This document shows, piece after piece, positions 17,479 through 27,517 of a stretch of DNA of 56,209 nucleotides (its first letter is position 1; every line of letters starts with the position of its first letter). The notes beneath the pieces are model-generated. The model had not been told where the DNA came from. It saw only the letters and a list, made by a program, of their open reading frames with translations, and did not search any database. The stretch is from an uncultured Clostridia bacterium (GTDB lineage Bacteria; Bacillota; Clostridia; TANB77; CAG-508): the NCBI GenBank assembly GCA_948676835.1, contig CAPOZU010000015.1, positions 1 through 56,209 of the forward strand, read 5' to 3'. Position numbers and translations under genes: made by a program.

Positions 17479-20415
17479 ATGTTATTTTTGGAAAAATTGG
17501 AACAAAAAAGATTATATATAATTTTAGTAATTATAATATGCATGCTAATTGGAATCCTGTATGCAGTATTTTTTATGCCAGAAAAGTTTATTTCATCTAC
17601 TTCAATAATGTTAATGAAAATGGAAGGCTATGAGCAAAACGAAAATACTGTTGAATTAACAGATAAAAAAATGTCAACTTTTGAAGAACTAATAAAAAGT
17701 GATTCGAACTTACAAAATATTAAGCAAGAATTAAACTTAAACACAGAAATTAATAGAAGAAATGTATCAGTAGAAAGAATATCTAAATCAGATACATTTC
17801 AGATAAAAGTATCTGATTTTAATTCTGATAATGCTATAAATATAAATTCAGAAATAACAAAATCGTTTGAAAACAGTGTAATGTCAGTTTATCCATATAC
17901 ATACATGTATATTATAGATGAAGCTCACATTGTAAGTTCTAGCAAAGTTTCTTCAATTGTATGTTTTGCAGTTTCTTCATTAATAGTGGGTATCTTAATT
18001 GATATAGCTTATATTATTATTTTAATGGGAATTGAAAAAAATGTAAAAAATAGTAATGATATTGAAACTAATTTTTCTTTAAAAGTTTTAGGATTAATAC
18101 CACTAAGAAAACAAAATAAAAAAACAGAACTAATAATGTCAGAAGCAGAAAAAACAACAACTAACACAGCATTTAAAAAACTTAGATCAAATATTCAATT
18201 TTTAAATGTAAACAATAGCAACAAAAATATTATTTTAATAACAAACTGCTCTGGAAAAGAAGGAAAATCTTATATTTCAGCGAATTTAGCAATAAGTTAT
18301 GCTAATGTTGGAAAAAAAGTTATTTTAGTAGATTGTGATTTAACTACAGGAAATCAAGCTGAAATTTTTAATATACCTAACAATATGGGGCTTTCAAATT
18401 TCTTATCTAATTTGGGCGAAACAGGTGTTGAAATAAATGAAAGAATAAATAGTTTTATAAAAGAAACAAATATAAAAAATTTAAATATTATTACATCTGG
18501 TACAGTACCACCTAATTCATCAGAACTATTAAGTTCAGAAAAATTTTCTCAAATGTTAAAAGATTTAAGTGTATTTTATGATGTGATTATATTAGATGGA
18601 ACAGTTATCTTAAACAAAGTAGATTCACTAATTTTATCAAGATATGCAACTTCATCTGTTATAGTTTCAATTGCAAAGAAAACTAAAAAGGATGATTTAT
18701 GGAAATCTAAAAGAGATATTCAAAATGTTGGTGGAAGAATAATTGGTATAATTTTAAATAAAGTTAGAATTAAAGAAGAAAAAGAAGAAAAAATAGCTTA
18801 TAAAATATTAGAAAATTTAAAAGGAAAAGCAAAAGAAATTATATTAAAATTAAAAAATAATAAAAAACAAAAACTTTTAAGTGAATCAACAATAATTGAA
18901 GATTCTAACATGTACATTGAAACTCAAAAAGAAGAAAACAATTCTGATATATTAATTGAAGAAAAAAGTGAAGATAATATAGAAAATACTACAGCAGATA
19001 TTAAAGTAGAAAATGAAGTTCAAGAAAAGGAAATTGATAGCAAAGTTGAGACAGAAAAAATTGAACTACCTGAAAATAATAACCTAGAAAACGATACAAA
19101 AAACGAAGAAGAAAATAAAATTTTAGAAAACAAGAATCAAGTTATTAGTAATGAAAAAAACAATATAGAAGACAAAAAAAGTAAACTTTTTGTAGTAAAA
19201 AAATATATAAGAAAAACAATAAAAATAGCTAAAATTAAAACAATAAAATCTTACAGAAAAATTAAAAAACTGATAGAAAATAGAACAAACCAAAAAGAGA
19301 ATTCTATAAATAAACTTGATGATTTACATGAAGATGTTAAAGAAACTAAAACTAAAACTGATGATGCGGTATTAGTTATTGTTGATAGTACTAATGAAGT
19401 TTGTAGAGCATTTTCAAAAAAATGTTTTACAGAGAAATTAGTTAGGGGACTAGATACTACTGATGGATTTATAAAAGCACAATACTCTGCATATACAGTA
19501 AGAAAAAGAATAGAAGCAATGATGTTAAGATATTCATTAACTAAAAGACAAGCAGCCAGAATAGATCCCCTTGTATATGCAACATTAATTGATTATGATG
19601 AATGTGTTTGGATTGAGCAAAAGGCGACATCAAACAAAGCAGAATCTTATGTATTGGCTATGGCAAAAGAGTATGAGAAAATTGAAAATGAAACAAGAAA
19701 AAATTATATCAAAAGATGTCAAAAATTGAGAAAAGAAGAATTAGAAAACTCAGAAATTGAAATAGAATATAGTATAGATTTATTGTGGAATGCAAGTAAA
19801 ATGAAATTATCTGATAAAGTTGCAATGCATAGATACGCAAAAATATATGGTAAAACAAATTTTTTAGATAATGATTATGATATGGCATATGTAGAAGAAG
19901 ATGGGGAAAATGAATATACAGTAGAGAATATTGAAGATGTAAAAAATTCAAAAAATTTGTTCCAAAAAATAAATCCTTTAAAAAAGATAGAAGAAGTGAA
20001 AAAGAATATTACTAATGTTGAACAAGTAAAAGCAAAAACAATAAAAGAATTAGAAGAAGAAATAGATAATAAATTAAGTGAACAAAACGAATATGTTCAA
20101 GAAAATCTCTTTAATTCAAATTTTTCTGAAATAGTAGTAGAAGAAAATGAATCTTATAATGCTGAATTACAAAAACAAGAAAGAAAAAAAGAAGCAGAAG
20201 TTTTAAGAAAAATTCAAAAAGAAAAGATTGCTAAAAAGAAAAAGGAAGAGAAAACTCGTAGAGAGAAAAGAAGAGAAGAAAAAATCAGACAAAGGGAAGA
20301 ACAAAAAAGAGTAAGAGAGATAGAACGTGAGAAAAAAATAGAAGAAGCCCGTATAGAAGAAGAGCTTCTTGGAGATAATCTATATCCAAAGACAAAATAT
20401 AATAAAAATTTATAG
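17479..20415 (+). CDS. Wzz/CpsC-CpsD-like chain-length regulator and tyrosine-kinase-like protein with a large tail
   Basis: This 978-aa protein has a Wzz-type region with two membrane segments (about 13-33 and 155-187) flanking an extracellular part. Next comes a BY-kinase-like P-loop domain: Walker A SGKEGKS near 260 and Walker A' LVDCDLTTG near 281. The Walker B position reads IILDGTV rather than the usual DTPP. No tyrosine cluster ends the kinase part. An Asp/Glu/Lys-rich tail of about 540 residues follows, containing an ordered-looking segment (about 630-800, with Cys, Trp and LTKRQAARIDPLVY) and a terminal coiled coil of REEK repeats. The Walker B change suggests altered or lost kinase activity. 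A role in polysaccharide export is inferred from the family. Confidence 0.7.
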   Translation: MLFLEKLEQKRLYIILVIIICMLIGILYAVFFMPEKFISSTSIMLMKMEGYEQNENTVELTDKKMSTFEELIKSDSNLQNIKQELNLNTEINRRNVSVERISKSDTFQIKVSDFNSDNAININSEITKSFENSVMSVYPYTYMYIIDEAHIVSSSKVSSIVCFAVSSLIVGILIDIAYIIILMGIEKNVKNSNDIETNFSLKVLGLIPLRKQNKKTELIMSEAEKTTTNTAFKKLRSNIQFLNVNNSNKNIILITNCSGKEGKSYISANLAISYANVGKKVILVDCDLTTGNQAEIFNIPNNMGLSNFLSNLGETGVEINERINSFIKETNIKNLNIITSGTVPPNSSELLSSEKFSQMLKDLSVFYDVIILDGTVILNKVDSLILSRYATSSVIVSIAKKTKKDDLWKSKRDIQNVGGRIIGIILNKVRIKEEKEEKIAYKILENLKGKAKEIILKLKNNKKQKLLSESTIIEDSNMYIETQKEENNSDILIEEKSEDNIENTTADIKVENEVQEKEIDSKVETEKIELPENNNLENDTKNEEENKILENKNQVISNEKNNIEDKKSKLFVVKKYIRKTIKIAKIKTIKSYRKIKKLIENRTNQKENSINKLDDLHEDVKETKTKTDDAVLVIVDSTNEVCRAFSKKCFTEKLVRGLDTTDGFIKAQYSAYTVRKRIEAMMLRYSLTKRQAARIDPLVYATLIDYDECVWIEQKATSNKAESYVLAMAKEYEKIENETRKNYIKRCQKLRKEELENSEIEIEYSIDLLWNASKMKLSDKVAMHRYAKIYGKTNFLDNDYDMAYVEEDGENEYTVENIEDVKNSKNLFQKINPLKKIEEVKKNITNVEQVKAKTIKELEEEIDNKLSEQNEYVQENLFNSNFSEIVVEENESYNAELQKQERKKEAEVLRKIQKEKIAKKKKEEKTRREKRREEKIRQREEQKRVREIEREKKIEEARIEEELLGDNLYPKTKYNKNL

Positions 20416-20431
20416 AAACAACCTACTAATA

Positions 20432-20482
20432 AAAGACAAAGAAAATGAAGTAAATTTCTTCAAAATTCTTTGTCTTTTTTGC
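20432..20482 (+). terminator. Rho-independent terminator
   Basis: A 12-bp stem AAAGACAAAGAA / TTCTTTGTCTTT followed by TTT. Confidence 0.8.
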
Positions 20483-20490
20483 TTTAAATA

Positions 20491-20519
20491 TTGAAATTAT
20501 ATTGATATAATTATATAAT
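20491..20519 (+). promoter_or_regulatory. Promoter for the acidic protein-metG-tmk group
   Basis: TTGAAA (20491-20496), 17-nt spacer, TATAAT (20514-20519). Confidence 0.65.
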
Positions 20520-20556
20520 AGAAAAAAATTAGAAAGAGTGTGAGGACTATATAAAT

Positions 20557-21891
20557 ATGGAAAAAAATAATAGTTTAGATATATTTGAAAGAGCTTGGGG
20601 ATCAGCATTAATAAAAACAAATTCGACTTTTTTTAGAATGACCGGAGAAATAGGAGATGCTGGAGATGTTAGTACATTATATGATTATGTACAAAAAAAT
20701 CCAAATGCATTTACAAATAAAATAAGTGCAGAAAAAAGATTTGATGATAAATTAAGAAAATATTATGTAATGGAAGTTGATGATAAAACAGGAAGAGGAG
20801 ATAATAATAAAGCAACAATCTTAACAGATAATAAAGGACAAGATATTGCTTTAATTTATATTAGAGATTCACAAGTAGTTGTAGAAGTTTCACCATCACT
20901 TCTTAAAAATAATGAAAAAATGTTAAAATTAGCTTCTATATCAGAAAACGGTCAAATGTTAGAAATCGGTAATGTGGGAGAATTAGCTAAAATTATGGAA
21001 CCAGACTCTTTAGACAAAATTGTTGACCAAATAGAAAAATATGACTCTGTTAAAATGAGAGGAAGAGATGATGCAAGAAATAGAGTAAAGGATTTGGGAA
21101 TTGAAGAAAAAGAAAGAGCAGAAGTTGGTGGAGATTTAAATGATGGTAAAGAAGTAAATCAAGAAGAGGAAGAACTTAGTGAGGAAGAAATTGAAGAAAC
21201 ACTTCAAGAACAAAATATAGAAACTTCTGAATTAGATGCAATTGTAAAAGTTTGTAAAGAACATGGTTTAGATCCAAGAAATATAAAGCAAACAGCTGAG
21301 GTACAATCTGCAAAAGATTTAATTGAAGATATAGATAATGATAGAACAAGAGTAAATCCAGCTGGTGGAAAAGTTACTGTATTAAGATTTAAAAATGGTG
21401 ACTTAAGTCAAAGTTCAGATAAAATTTTTATGATACAAGATGGACAATTATTACCAGCAGATAGTGCTAATGATGAGAAAGTATCTACAATTCTTGACGA
21501 AAATAAAGGTGATAATGTTAGAATTCATAATTTTGACGATCCAAGAGAAACAGAAGTATTAGCTGAAATAGCAGAATTAAAAATGGACTATGAAAGTGAA
21601 ATTGAAAATATAAAAAGTATAGATGCTGCTAATGATCCAGAAAGTTTAAATGAATTATTAGATAGAGTTACAGATAAATATAAAGACGAAATTGAAGGTC
21701 TTTTAGATGGATATAATCCTGAGGTAACTCATGATGAGCAAATTAAAGATGATGCTATAACAGATATAGATGCAACTAAAGAACAAGCGGAAGATGAGAT
21801 TAATGATAAAGAAGAACCAGAAGAAGATGAAGAAAAGGTTCATTTAACGCCAGCTGAAGAGGCAATGAAAAAAAGAGGTTTTAATATATAA
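20557..21891 (+). CDS. Uncharacterised acidic protein
   Basis: This 444-aa protein is predicted to be cytoplasmic, with no signal or membrane segment. The first 160 residues look folded (FERAWGSALIKTNS near the start; a beta-rich stretch around IALIYIRDSQVVVEV). The rest is strongly Glu/Asp-rich and partly disordered, ending EEAMKKRGFNI. I do not recognise a family. It is 16 nt ahead of metG and likely co-transcribed with it and tmk. Confidence 0.6.
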   Translation: MEKNNSLDIFERAWGSALIKTNSTFFRMTGEIGDAGDVSTLYDYVQKNPNAFTNKISAEKRFDDKLRKYYVMEVDDKTGRGDNNKATILTDNKGQDIALIYIRDSQVVVEVSPSLLKNNEKMLKLASISENGQMLEIGNVGELAKIMEPDSLDKIVDQIEKYDSVKMRGRDDARNRVKDLGIEEKERAEVGGDLNDGKEVNQEEEELSEEEIEETLQEQNIETSELDAIVKVCKEHGLDPRNIKQTAEVQSAKDLIEDIDNDRTRVNPAGGKVTVLRFKNGDLSQSSDKIFMIQDGQLLPADSANDEKVSTILDENKGDNVRIHNFDDPRETEVLAEIAELKMDYESEIENIKSIDAANDPESLNELLDRVTDKYKDEIEGLLDGYNPEVTHDEQIKDDAITDIDATKEQAEDEINDKEEPEEDEEKVHLTPAEEAMKKRGFNI

Positions 21892-21907
21892 CGACAGGAG
21901 AATGAAT

Positions 21908-23513
21908 ATGGAAAAAAGAAATATTTTAATAGGAGGAGCATGGCCATATGCCAATAGCTCATTACACTTAGGACATATTGCAGGATTAATCTCAGGAGAT
22001 TTTCTTGCAAGATATTATAGATTAAAAGGTGATAATGTTCTTTATGTATCAGGTTCAGATTGTCATGGCACACCAATTACAGAAAGGGCAAAAAAAGAAA
22101 AATGTTCACCAAAAGATATAGCAAGTAAATATGATGAAGAATTTAATAGAATGTTTAATGGGTATCAATTTTCATATGATTTATATTCAAGAACATTTGA
22201 TGAATATCATAAAGAAAAAGTAAAAGTGTTATTTAAGAAATTATATGACAATGGATATATTTATGAAAAATATGAACCACAAGCATATTGTGAACATTGT
22301 AATAAATTTCTATCAGATAGAGAGATTGTCTTAACTTGTCCAGAATGTGGAGAAGAAACAAAAGGTGATCAATGTGATCATTGTCTACACGTTCCAACAG
22401 GAAGTGAATTGATGGCAGGTAACTGTATTGATTGTGGAGCTAAAGTTGTTGAAAAAGAAAATAAAGTTTTATATTTAGCACTTTCAAAATTTCAAAAACA
22501 AATTGAAGAACATACTGAAAAAGTAAAATCAGAATGGAGAATAAATGCTCAAAATGAAACAACAAAATATTTAAAACAAGGATTATTAGATAGAGCTGTA
22601 ACAAGAGATTTAACTTGGGGAGTAGATATACCACTTGAAGGTTACGAAGATAAAAAAATGTATGTGTGGATTGAAGCTGTTTTAGGATATATTACAGACA
22701 CAATGAAACTTTGTGAAGAAAGAAATGATTGTACATGGGAAGATTTTTGGAAAGAAGGACATAATAACAAAATATATATGTGTCATGGAAAAGATAATAT
22801 AATGTTCCATAGTATAATATTAAATGCATTATTATTAGGACAAGAAGAAAATTATCATTTAGTAGACACAATAGTTTCAGCAGAATATTTGAATTTTAAT
22901 GATCAAAAATTCTCTAAGAGTAAAGGTATTGGAATGACAGCTTTAGAAGCATTAGATTTATATAATTCAGATTCACTTCGTTATCACTTATTATCAAATC
23001 GGTCCAGAAAAGAAAGATACAAATTTTACAATTGAAGATTTTGAAAATACACATAATGGAGAAATTTTAAATAAATTTGGAAATTTAGTAAACAGAACAT
23101 TAAGATTTAAAGGATTAGAGGAAGTACCAAACGGTATTTTAGATGAAGAAATTAAAACTGCAATAGAAAATACTTATAAAGAAGTAGGAGATTTAATTGA
23201 AAAATTAGAATTTAGAGAAGCAGTAAAAAAAGTTATGGATCTTGTAGAACTTGGAAACAAATTTTATGATGAAAAACAGCCTTGGATAGCTAAAAAAGAA
23301 AATATTGAAGAATTTAATAATATAATTTATACATGTACAGTAATTATTGCCAATTTATCAAATTTATTTGAACCAGTAATGCCTACAGCATGCAATAAAA
23401 TTAAAGAATATTTGAAATTACCAAAAGAAGGTAGTTGGGAATTTGTAACAGTGCAAGGTGGATTAAAATTAGAAAACATAGAACCACTATTCAGTAGAAT
23501 TGAAAAGAAATAA
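21908..23513 (+). CDS. metG: Methionyl-tRNA synthetase, read through one CGG +1 shift
   Basis: Class I MetRS charges tRNA-Met. GAWPYANSSLHLGHIAG holds the HIGH-type motif, a Cys-rich zinc knuckle region (CEHC, CPEC, CDHC) follows, and KFSKSKG is the KMSKS loop. The frame breaks at the in-frame CGG 23000-23002. Skipping the C gives LLSN-GPEKKDTNFT, the expected family segment, and continues through the anticodon-binding helices to 23513. The product is 534 aa, a form without the C-terminal tRNA-binding domain. CAGGAG favours the ATG at 21908 over 21902. MetRS is essential and no second copy is visible, so a true null is unlikely. Confidence 0.93.
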
Positions 23514-23538
23514 TTGTCAGACTGAAAGGAATATAATT

Positions 23539-24219
23539 ATGGGAAAAATATTTGTAATAGATGGAACAGATGGAAGTGGAAAACAAACTCAATTTGATTT
23601 ATTAAAAGCTCATTTAGACAAAGATGGAATAGAGTATAAAACAGTAAGCTTTCCAAATTATGATAGTCCATCATCATCACTTGTAAAAATGTATTTGTCA
23701 GGAGAATTTGGTGAAAATGCACAAGATGTTAGTCCATATATTGCTTCAACATTTTATGCAGCAGATAGATATGCAACATTTCAAAAAGAATTCAAAAAAT
23801 ACTATAATGAGGGTGGAATAATTCTTGCAGATAGATATACAACAGCTAACATGGTACATCAAGCAGGAAAAATAAAAAATGAAGAAGAAAGAGAAAAATT
23901 TTTAAATTGGTTATATGATTTAGAATTCAATTTATATGGATTGCCAATGCCAACAAAAGTATTTTTTTTAAATATGCCAACAGAAAAAGTTGAAGAGCTT
24001 ATTAAAAATAGAGAAAATAAATTTACACATAACTCAAAAAAAGATATACATGAAAGAGATCCAAAACATTTAAAAGATGCTTATAATGCGGCTTGTAGTT
24101 TGGTAAATAAATACGATTGGAATGAAATAAAATGTGTAAAGGATAATGAAATAAGAACAAGAGAAGATATACATGAAGAAATATACAAAATAGTATATAA
24201 AGAAATACAAAAGAAATAA
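23539..24219 (+). CDS. tmk: Thymidylate kinase
   Basis: This 226-aa enzyme phosphorylates dTMP to dTDP with ATP. The P-loop is DGTDGSGKQTQ, the DRY-type motif is ADRYTTANM, and a lid-like stretch lies around residues 150-180. The ATG at 23539 has AAAGGAA 8 nt upstream; longer frames lie inside the metG end. It follows metG by 25 nt, in the likely metG-tmk operon. Confidence 0.92.
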   Translation: MGKIFVIDGTDGSGKQTQFDLLKAHLDKDGIEYKTVSFPNYDSPSSSLVKMYLSGEFGENAQDVSPYIASTFYAADRYATFQKEFKKYYNEGGIILADRYTTANMVHQAGKIKNEEEREKFLNWLYDLEFNLYGLPMPTKVFFLNMPTEKVEELIKNRENKFTHNSKKDIHERDPKHLKDAYNAACSLVNKYDWNEIKCVKDNEIRTREDIHEEIYKIVYKEIQKK

Positions 24220-24235
24220 ACTCATGAGGTAAAAT

Positions 24236-25882
24236 ATGAGAGGTAAAATTGTTAATTTATGTTTAGGATTTATGAACTTATTATATGGAGTATTAATCAT
24301 ATTTTTTACAACATATGTACCACAAGATAAAACATTACTTACAGTTCAAGAAAATCATGTTGTAAAAAATATAATTATGGCAATATATATTGTAATGATA
24401 TCTATAGCTATAATAGACTTGATTCAAAGCCACAATCATAGATCTGATACAGTGTTTAATACATCTTATGTAATTGGTGCTTTTGCAATAAGTTTTTTAT
24501 TTATAAAAGAGCCAAGTATAGGTGTATTTAGTATAATATCTGGAATTATTATTTTATATAAAAGTTTAAAAGAAAATCTTGTTGAATTAAATAGTACAAC
24601 AGCTATATCAGTTTCAATAGTTATAATTTCAGTAACATTAATTATTGGTTTAGTAGCATTTAGATATGCAGATATTGGTGAAAATATTAAAAACAAAGAG
24701 AATAAGGATGAACTTGCATATAAGATAGATTATTTTAAATATATTACAGAATTAGATATTACTGACCCATATATAAATATAAAAAAAGATGGAAAATTTG
24801 GATATATAAATCAATATGGTGAAGCAGTTAATATTGAAAACAATTTTGAATATGACTATGCAAGTCCATTTATAAAAATAAATGTATATGATAAAAACTT
24901 TTATATTGCTTTAGTTTGTAGAAATGGAAGTTCTTATATAGTATTAAAAAATGGAAGAAAAGTAATGTCATATAGAACTGAATCTAATGATGATAATTAC
25001 GAAGCAAAAATGAAAGAATTAGAAAACATTTATAAAGTTACATTAAGCCAGCCAGGTGAAATGGAGTTTGAAGTTCAAAAAATAACAGATAATATGCCTA
25101 GAGCAGGTGCATATTCAGAGGTTACTTCTGAATACACATACAGATATAATTATAGTGAAGAATATGATATACTTGTAACTCAATCAAATCTTGGGCTTGG
25201 AGATAAATATGAATTTGTAAAAAAATTAGATAGAGATGTAAAAATAGAATTAAAAGCAGATAATTTAGATTATGATTCTAAATATTTATACTTATATTCA
25301 AATGGAACAATACCATTTTTTGAAACAGATAAAAGAGTTCAAGGCTGGTTTACAAGTTATGGTAAAAGAAATGAAATGTCTGGTAAAGCTCAAATTCTAG
25401 ATTTTATAGGAGATAGAATATTAATAAGAGATTATAACAATAGAACAATATATTTTATGGATTCAGAGACTAAAGAGAAAATTTCAGAAGAATATAAAGA
25501 TATATTTGTGTGCCCTAGTGGAAGATACATTGTTAGAAATACAGATGGATTTTTTAAAGTTATAAATAATGATTATAATAAAGCATTTGAAAAAGAATTT
25601 GTTGCAATAAATCCAAGACTTATAAATGCAAATTTATATTTAACTACTGATACTTTAGATAACATAAAATTTAGTGACTATGGATATGCAAATACAATTA
25701 ATTGGTCACTTATAAATGAAAATGGTGATGTTTTAATAGATGGAATTGAGCAAGTTTATGATTCATACTATAAAATGCCAACAGATAGAAAAATTGATGA
25801 AGAAAACTATCTAGAATTTACTGAAGATGTAAAAGAACTAGATTATCATTTTCCAGGTGATAAATTTTATCAAAACTATTAA
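24236..25882 (+). CDS. Membrane protein with a WG-repeat-like extracellular domain
   Basis: The 548-aa protein starts with four or five hydrophobic segments (to about residue 145). A long hydrophilic part follows, probably outside, with KKDGKFGYINQYGEAV near residue 184, the pattern of a WG repeat, and several similar beta-rich units. Function is unknown. It follows tmk by 16 nt and is followed by a terminator, so it closes that operon. Confidence 0.6.
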   Translation: MRGKIVNLCLGFMNLLYGVLIIFFTTYVPQDKTLLTVQENHVVKNIIMAIYIVMISIAIIDLIQSHNHRSDTVFNTSYVIGAFAISFLFIKEPSIGVFSIISGIIILYKSLKENLVELNSTTAISVSIVIISVTLIIGLVAFRYADIGENIKNKENKDELAYKIDYFKYITELDITDPYINIKKDGKFGYINQYGEAVNIENNFEYDYASPFIKINVYDKNFYIALVCRNGSSYIVLKNGRKVMSYRTESNDDNYEAKMKELENIYKVTLSQPGEMEFEVQKITDNMPRAGAYSEVTSEYTYRYNYSEEYDILVTQSNLGLGDKYEFVKKLDRDVKIELKADNLDYDSKYLYLYSNGTIPFFETDKRVQGWFTSYGKRNEMSGKAQILDFIGDRILIRDYNNRTIYFMDSETKEKISEEYKDIFVCPSGRYIVRNTDGFFKVINNDYNKAFEKEFVAINPRLINANLYLTTDTLDNIKFSDYGYANTINWSLINENGDVLIDGIEQVYDSYYKMPTDRKIDEENYLEFTEDVKELDYHFPGDKFYQNY

Positions 25883-25920
25883 AAAGTTTTATAAAAATTA
25901 AATAAATGCAAATAATAAAA

Positions 25921-25950
25921 ATAGAGTTAAAGTTTTAACTCTATTTTTTG
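25921..25950 (+). terminator. Rho-independent terminator
   Basis: An 11-bp stem ATAGAGTTAAA / TTTAACTCTAT followed by TTTTT. Confidence 0.8.
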
Positions 25951-26024
25951 TATTTTACAAAAAATTATTTATTATATAATAGTAATTTTGTTAATTACAG
26001 GGAATTTTTAGGAGGTTTATTATT

Positions 26025-26189
26025 ATGGATCAAAAAATACGTTGTACAGTTGAAAGCTGTAAATATAATAATTGTCATGACAGAATGTGTGAATTAAATC
26101 AAATTGAGGTTCAAGCTTGCCCAGGATGTTCAAATGGAAGTGCAAAAGATGAATCAATGTGCGGAAGCTATAAATGTAAATGTCACTAA
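26025..26189 (+). CDS. DUF1540-type small Cys-rich protein
   Basis: This 54-aa protein contains nine cysteines. Its N-terminal RCTVESCKYN matches the DUF1540 pattern of short proteins common in Clostridia, which probably bind a metal. The SD AGGAGG lies 9 nt before the ATG. A TATAAT at 25975-25980 with an upstream TTTACA may be its promoter, and a long terminator hairpin follows. Function is not known. Confidence 0.8.
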   Translation: MDQKIRCTVESCKYNNCHDRMCELNQIEVQACPGCSNGSAKDESMCGSYKCKCH

Positions 26190-26211
26190 AATAAATTAAT
26201 CAAAAAGTTGA

Positions 26212-26266
26212 AACTTAGGAACATTCTTCAAATTTTTAAATTCAAGGATGTTCCTAAGTTTTATTT
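26212..26266 (+). terminator. Long terminator hairpin
   Basis: AACTTAGGAACAT...ATGTTCCTAAGTT with further pairing (CTT/AAG) inside; TTTTATTT follows. It separates the DUF1540 gene from the recombinase. Confidence 0.75.
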
Positions 26267-26352
26267 AATAATCGACATATTTCCCCACTAGATATCAAAA
26301 TTATTTAGTATTATTTTATTATATTTCTAATATAAAATTAGGAGGTAAAAAA

Positions 26353-27264
26353 ATGAAAAATTATTTAGAAATTAAATTTTATGACTTATTTGATGAATGG
26401 CTAAATTATAAGAGAACAAAGGTTAAGGAGTCTACGTATTTCAATTATAGTTTTGTAGTAAATGAATGTTTAAAAAAGTATTTTGAAAATGTAAATTTAG
26501 AAGAAGTAGGAGCAATTGATTTTTATTCCATTATTGATAGATTAAGTCAGCAAGTTTCAAAAAAGACTTTAAGAGATAGGATTTCAATTTTAAAATCTAT
26601 ATTAAAATATGGAGAAAGAAAATATGATATGGATTTTAAAGTGGATTTAATAAATATGCCAACAATTTATAATAAAGAAATAGAAGTATTGACAGAAAGA
26701 GAAAAAAATAGAATTACGAGTTATCTTTTAGAAACAGAAAATGTTAGAGAACTAGGAATTTTAATAAGCTTATATACTGGGCTTAGAATAGGAGAAGTTT
26801 GTGCTTTAAAATGGAAAAACATTGATTTTGAAAAGAAACTTATAGAAGTTGAGAAGACGGTACAAAGAGTTTATATGGGGGAAAAAGATACAAAACTTTT
26901 ATTTTCAGAACCTAAAACAGTAAAATCTATAAGAAAAATACCTATTGCTGAGGTGCTATTAAAAAAACTAAAAGAAACAAGGAGATTTTATCCTAAAGAT
27001 GCTTTTATATTAACAGGAACAGAATCAAGATTTATGGAACCAATAACATACAGATTCACATATAAGAAATGTTTAAGAAATTGTAGAGTTTCATATAAAA
27101 AATTTCACTGTCTAAGACATACTTTTGCCACAAGGTGTATTAGAGCTGGAATGGATGTAAAATCTCTAAGTGAAGTGTTGGGGCATAATAATGTTAATGT
27201 AACTCTTTCTATATATGTTCACTCTTCATATAAGGTCAAGAAAAAATTTATAGATAAAATCTAA
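26353..27264 (+). CDS. Tyrosine recombinase (phage-integrase family), probable inverter of the adjacent switch
   Basis: This 303-aa protein has an N-terminal SAM-like core-binding domain (about 1-100) and a catalytic domain with the full active-site set: R145 in GLRIGE, H252 and R255 in HCLRH, H278 in LGHNN and the nucleophile Y288. The SD AGGAGG is well placed. It ends 95 nt before an inverted repeat pair that encloses a promoter-like sequence. This is the arrangement of recombinases that flip promoters in other gut bacteria. No integrated-element remnants such as excisionase or att repeats are seen, so I read it as a dedicated invertase rather than a phage integrase. That role is inferred. 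Confidence 0.88.
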   Translation: MKNYLEIKFYDLFDEWLNYKRTKVKESTYFNYSFVVNECLKKYFENVNLEEVGAIDFYSIIDRLSQQVSKKTLRDRISILKSILKYGERKYDMDFKVDLINMPTIYNKEIEVLTEREKNRITSYLLETENVRELGILISLYTGLRIGEVCALKWKNIDFEKKLIEVEKTVQRVYMGEKDTKLLFSEPKTVKSIRKIPIAEVLLKKLKETRRFYPKDAFILTGTESRFMEPITYRFTYKKCLRNCRVSYKKFHCLRHTFATRCIRAGMDVKSLSEVLGHNNVNVTLSIYVHSSYKVKKKFIDKI

Positions 27265-27358
27265 AATTATAGTAAGATTACACAATATGCATTTCTAATG
27301 TTATGCAAAGAGAATGCACCTTTTGAAAACCTTGGAATTATTGAATTACGCAGCAGAG

Positions 27359-27381
27359 ATTATTAAGTATATAACTTAATA
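27359..27381 (+). repeat. Left inverted repeat of the switch (recombination site)
   Basis: A 23-nt sequence exactly reverse-complementary to 27518-27540. Internally it has arms TATTAAG / CTTAATA around a 7-nt asymmetric centre TATATAA. This is the arm-spacer-arm design of a tyrosine-recombinase core site. Confidence 0.85.
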
Positions 27382-27408
27382 GTATTACATATAACGATGT
27401 TCACTGTA

Positions 27409-27437
27409 ATTCTAACCTAAAGCTAAATTCTTTGCAA
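27409..27437 (-). promoter_or_regulatory. Promoter inside the invertible segment, now facing the recombinase
   Basis: On the - strand TTGCAA (27437-27432) and TAGAAT (27414-27409) are separated by 17 nt. If the segment flips about its centre, these map to about 27462-27467 and 27485-27490 on the + strand and would drive the sortase-DGR-adhesin genes. In the present orientation it reads into the recombinase 3' end as antisense. Confidence 0.55.
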
Positions 27438-27517
27438 ATTCATACTTTTATCAAATTTAATTTATCAAAAACTCCAAAGCACTTAATATTACAGACTTTC
27501 ACAGATTCCAAAAATAT

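Noticed and set aside
26353..27264. Recombinase as integrase of a prophage or ICE
   Set aside because: No phage structural, excision or conjugation genes and no direct att repeats are seen. The adjacent inverted repeats with a promoter fit a switch better.
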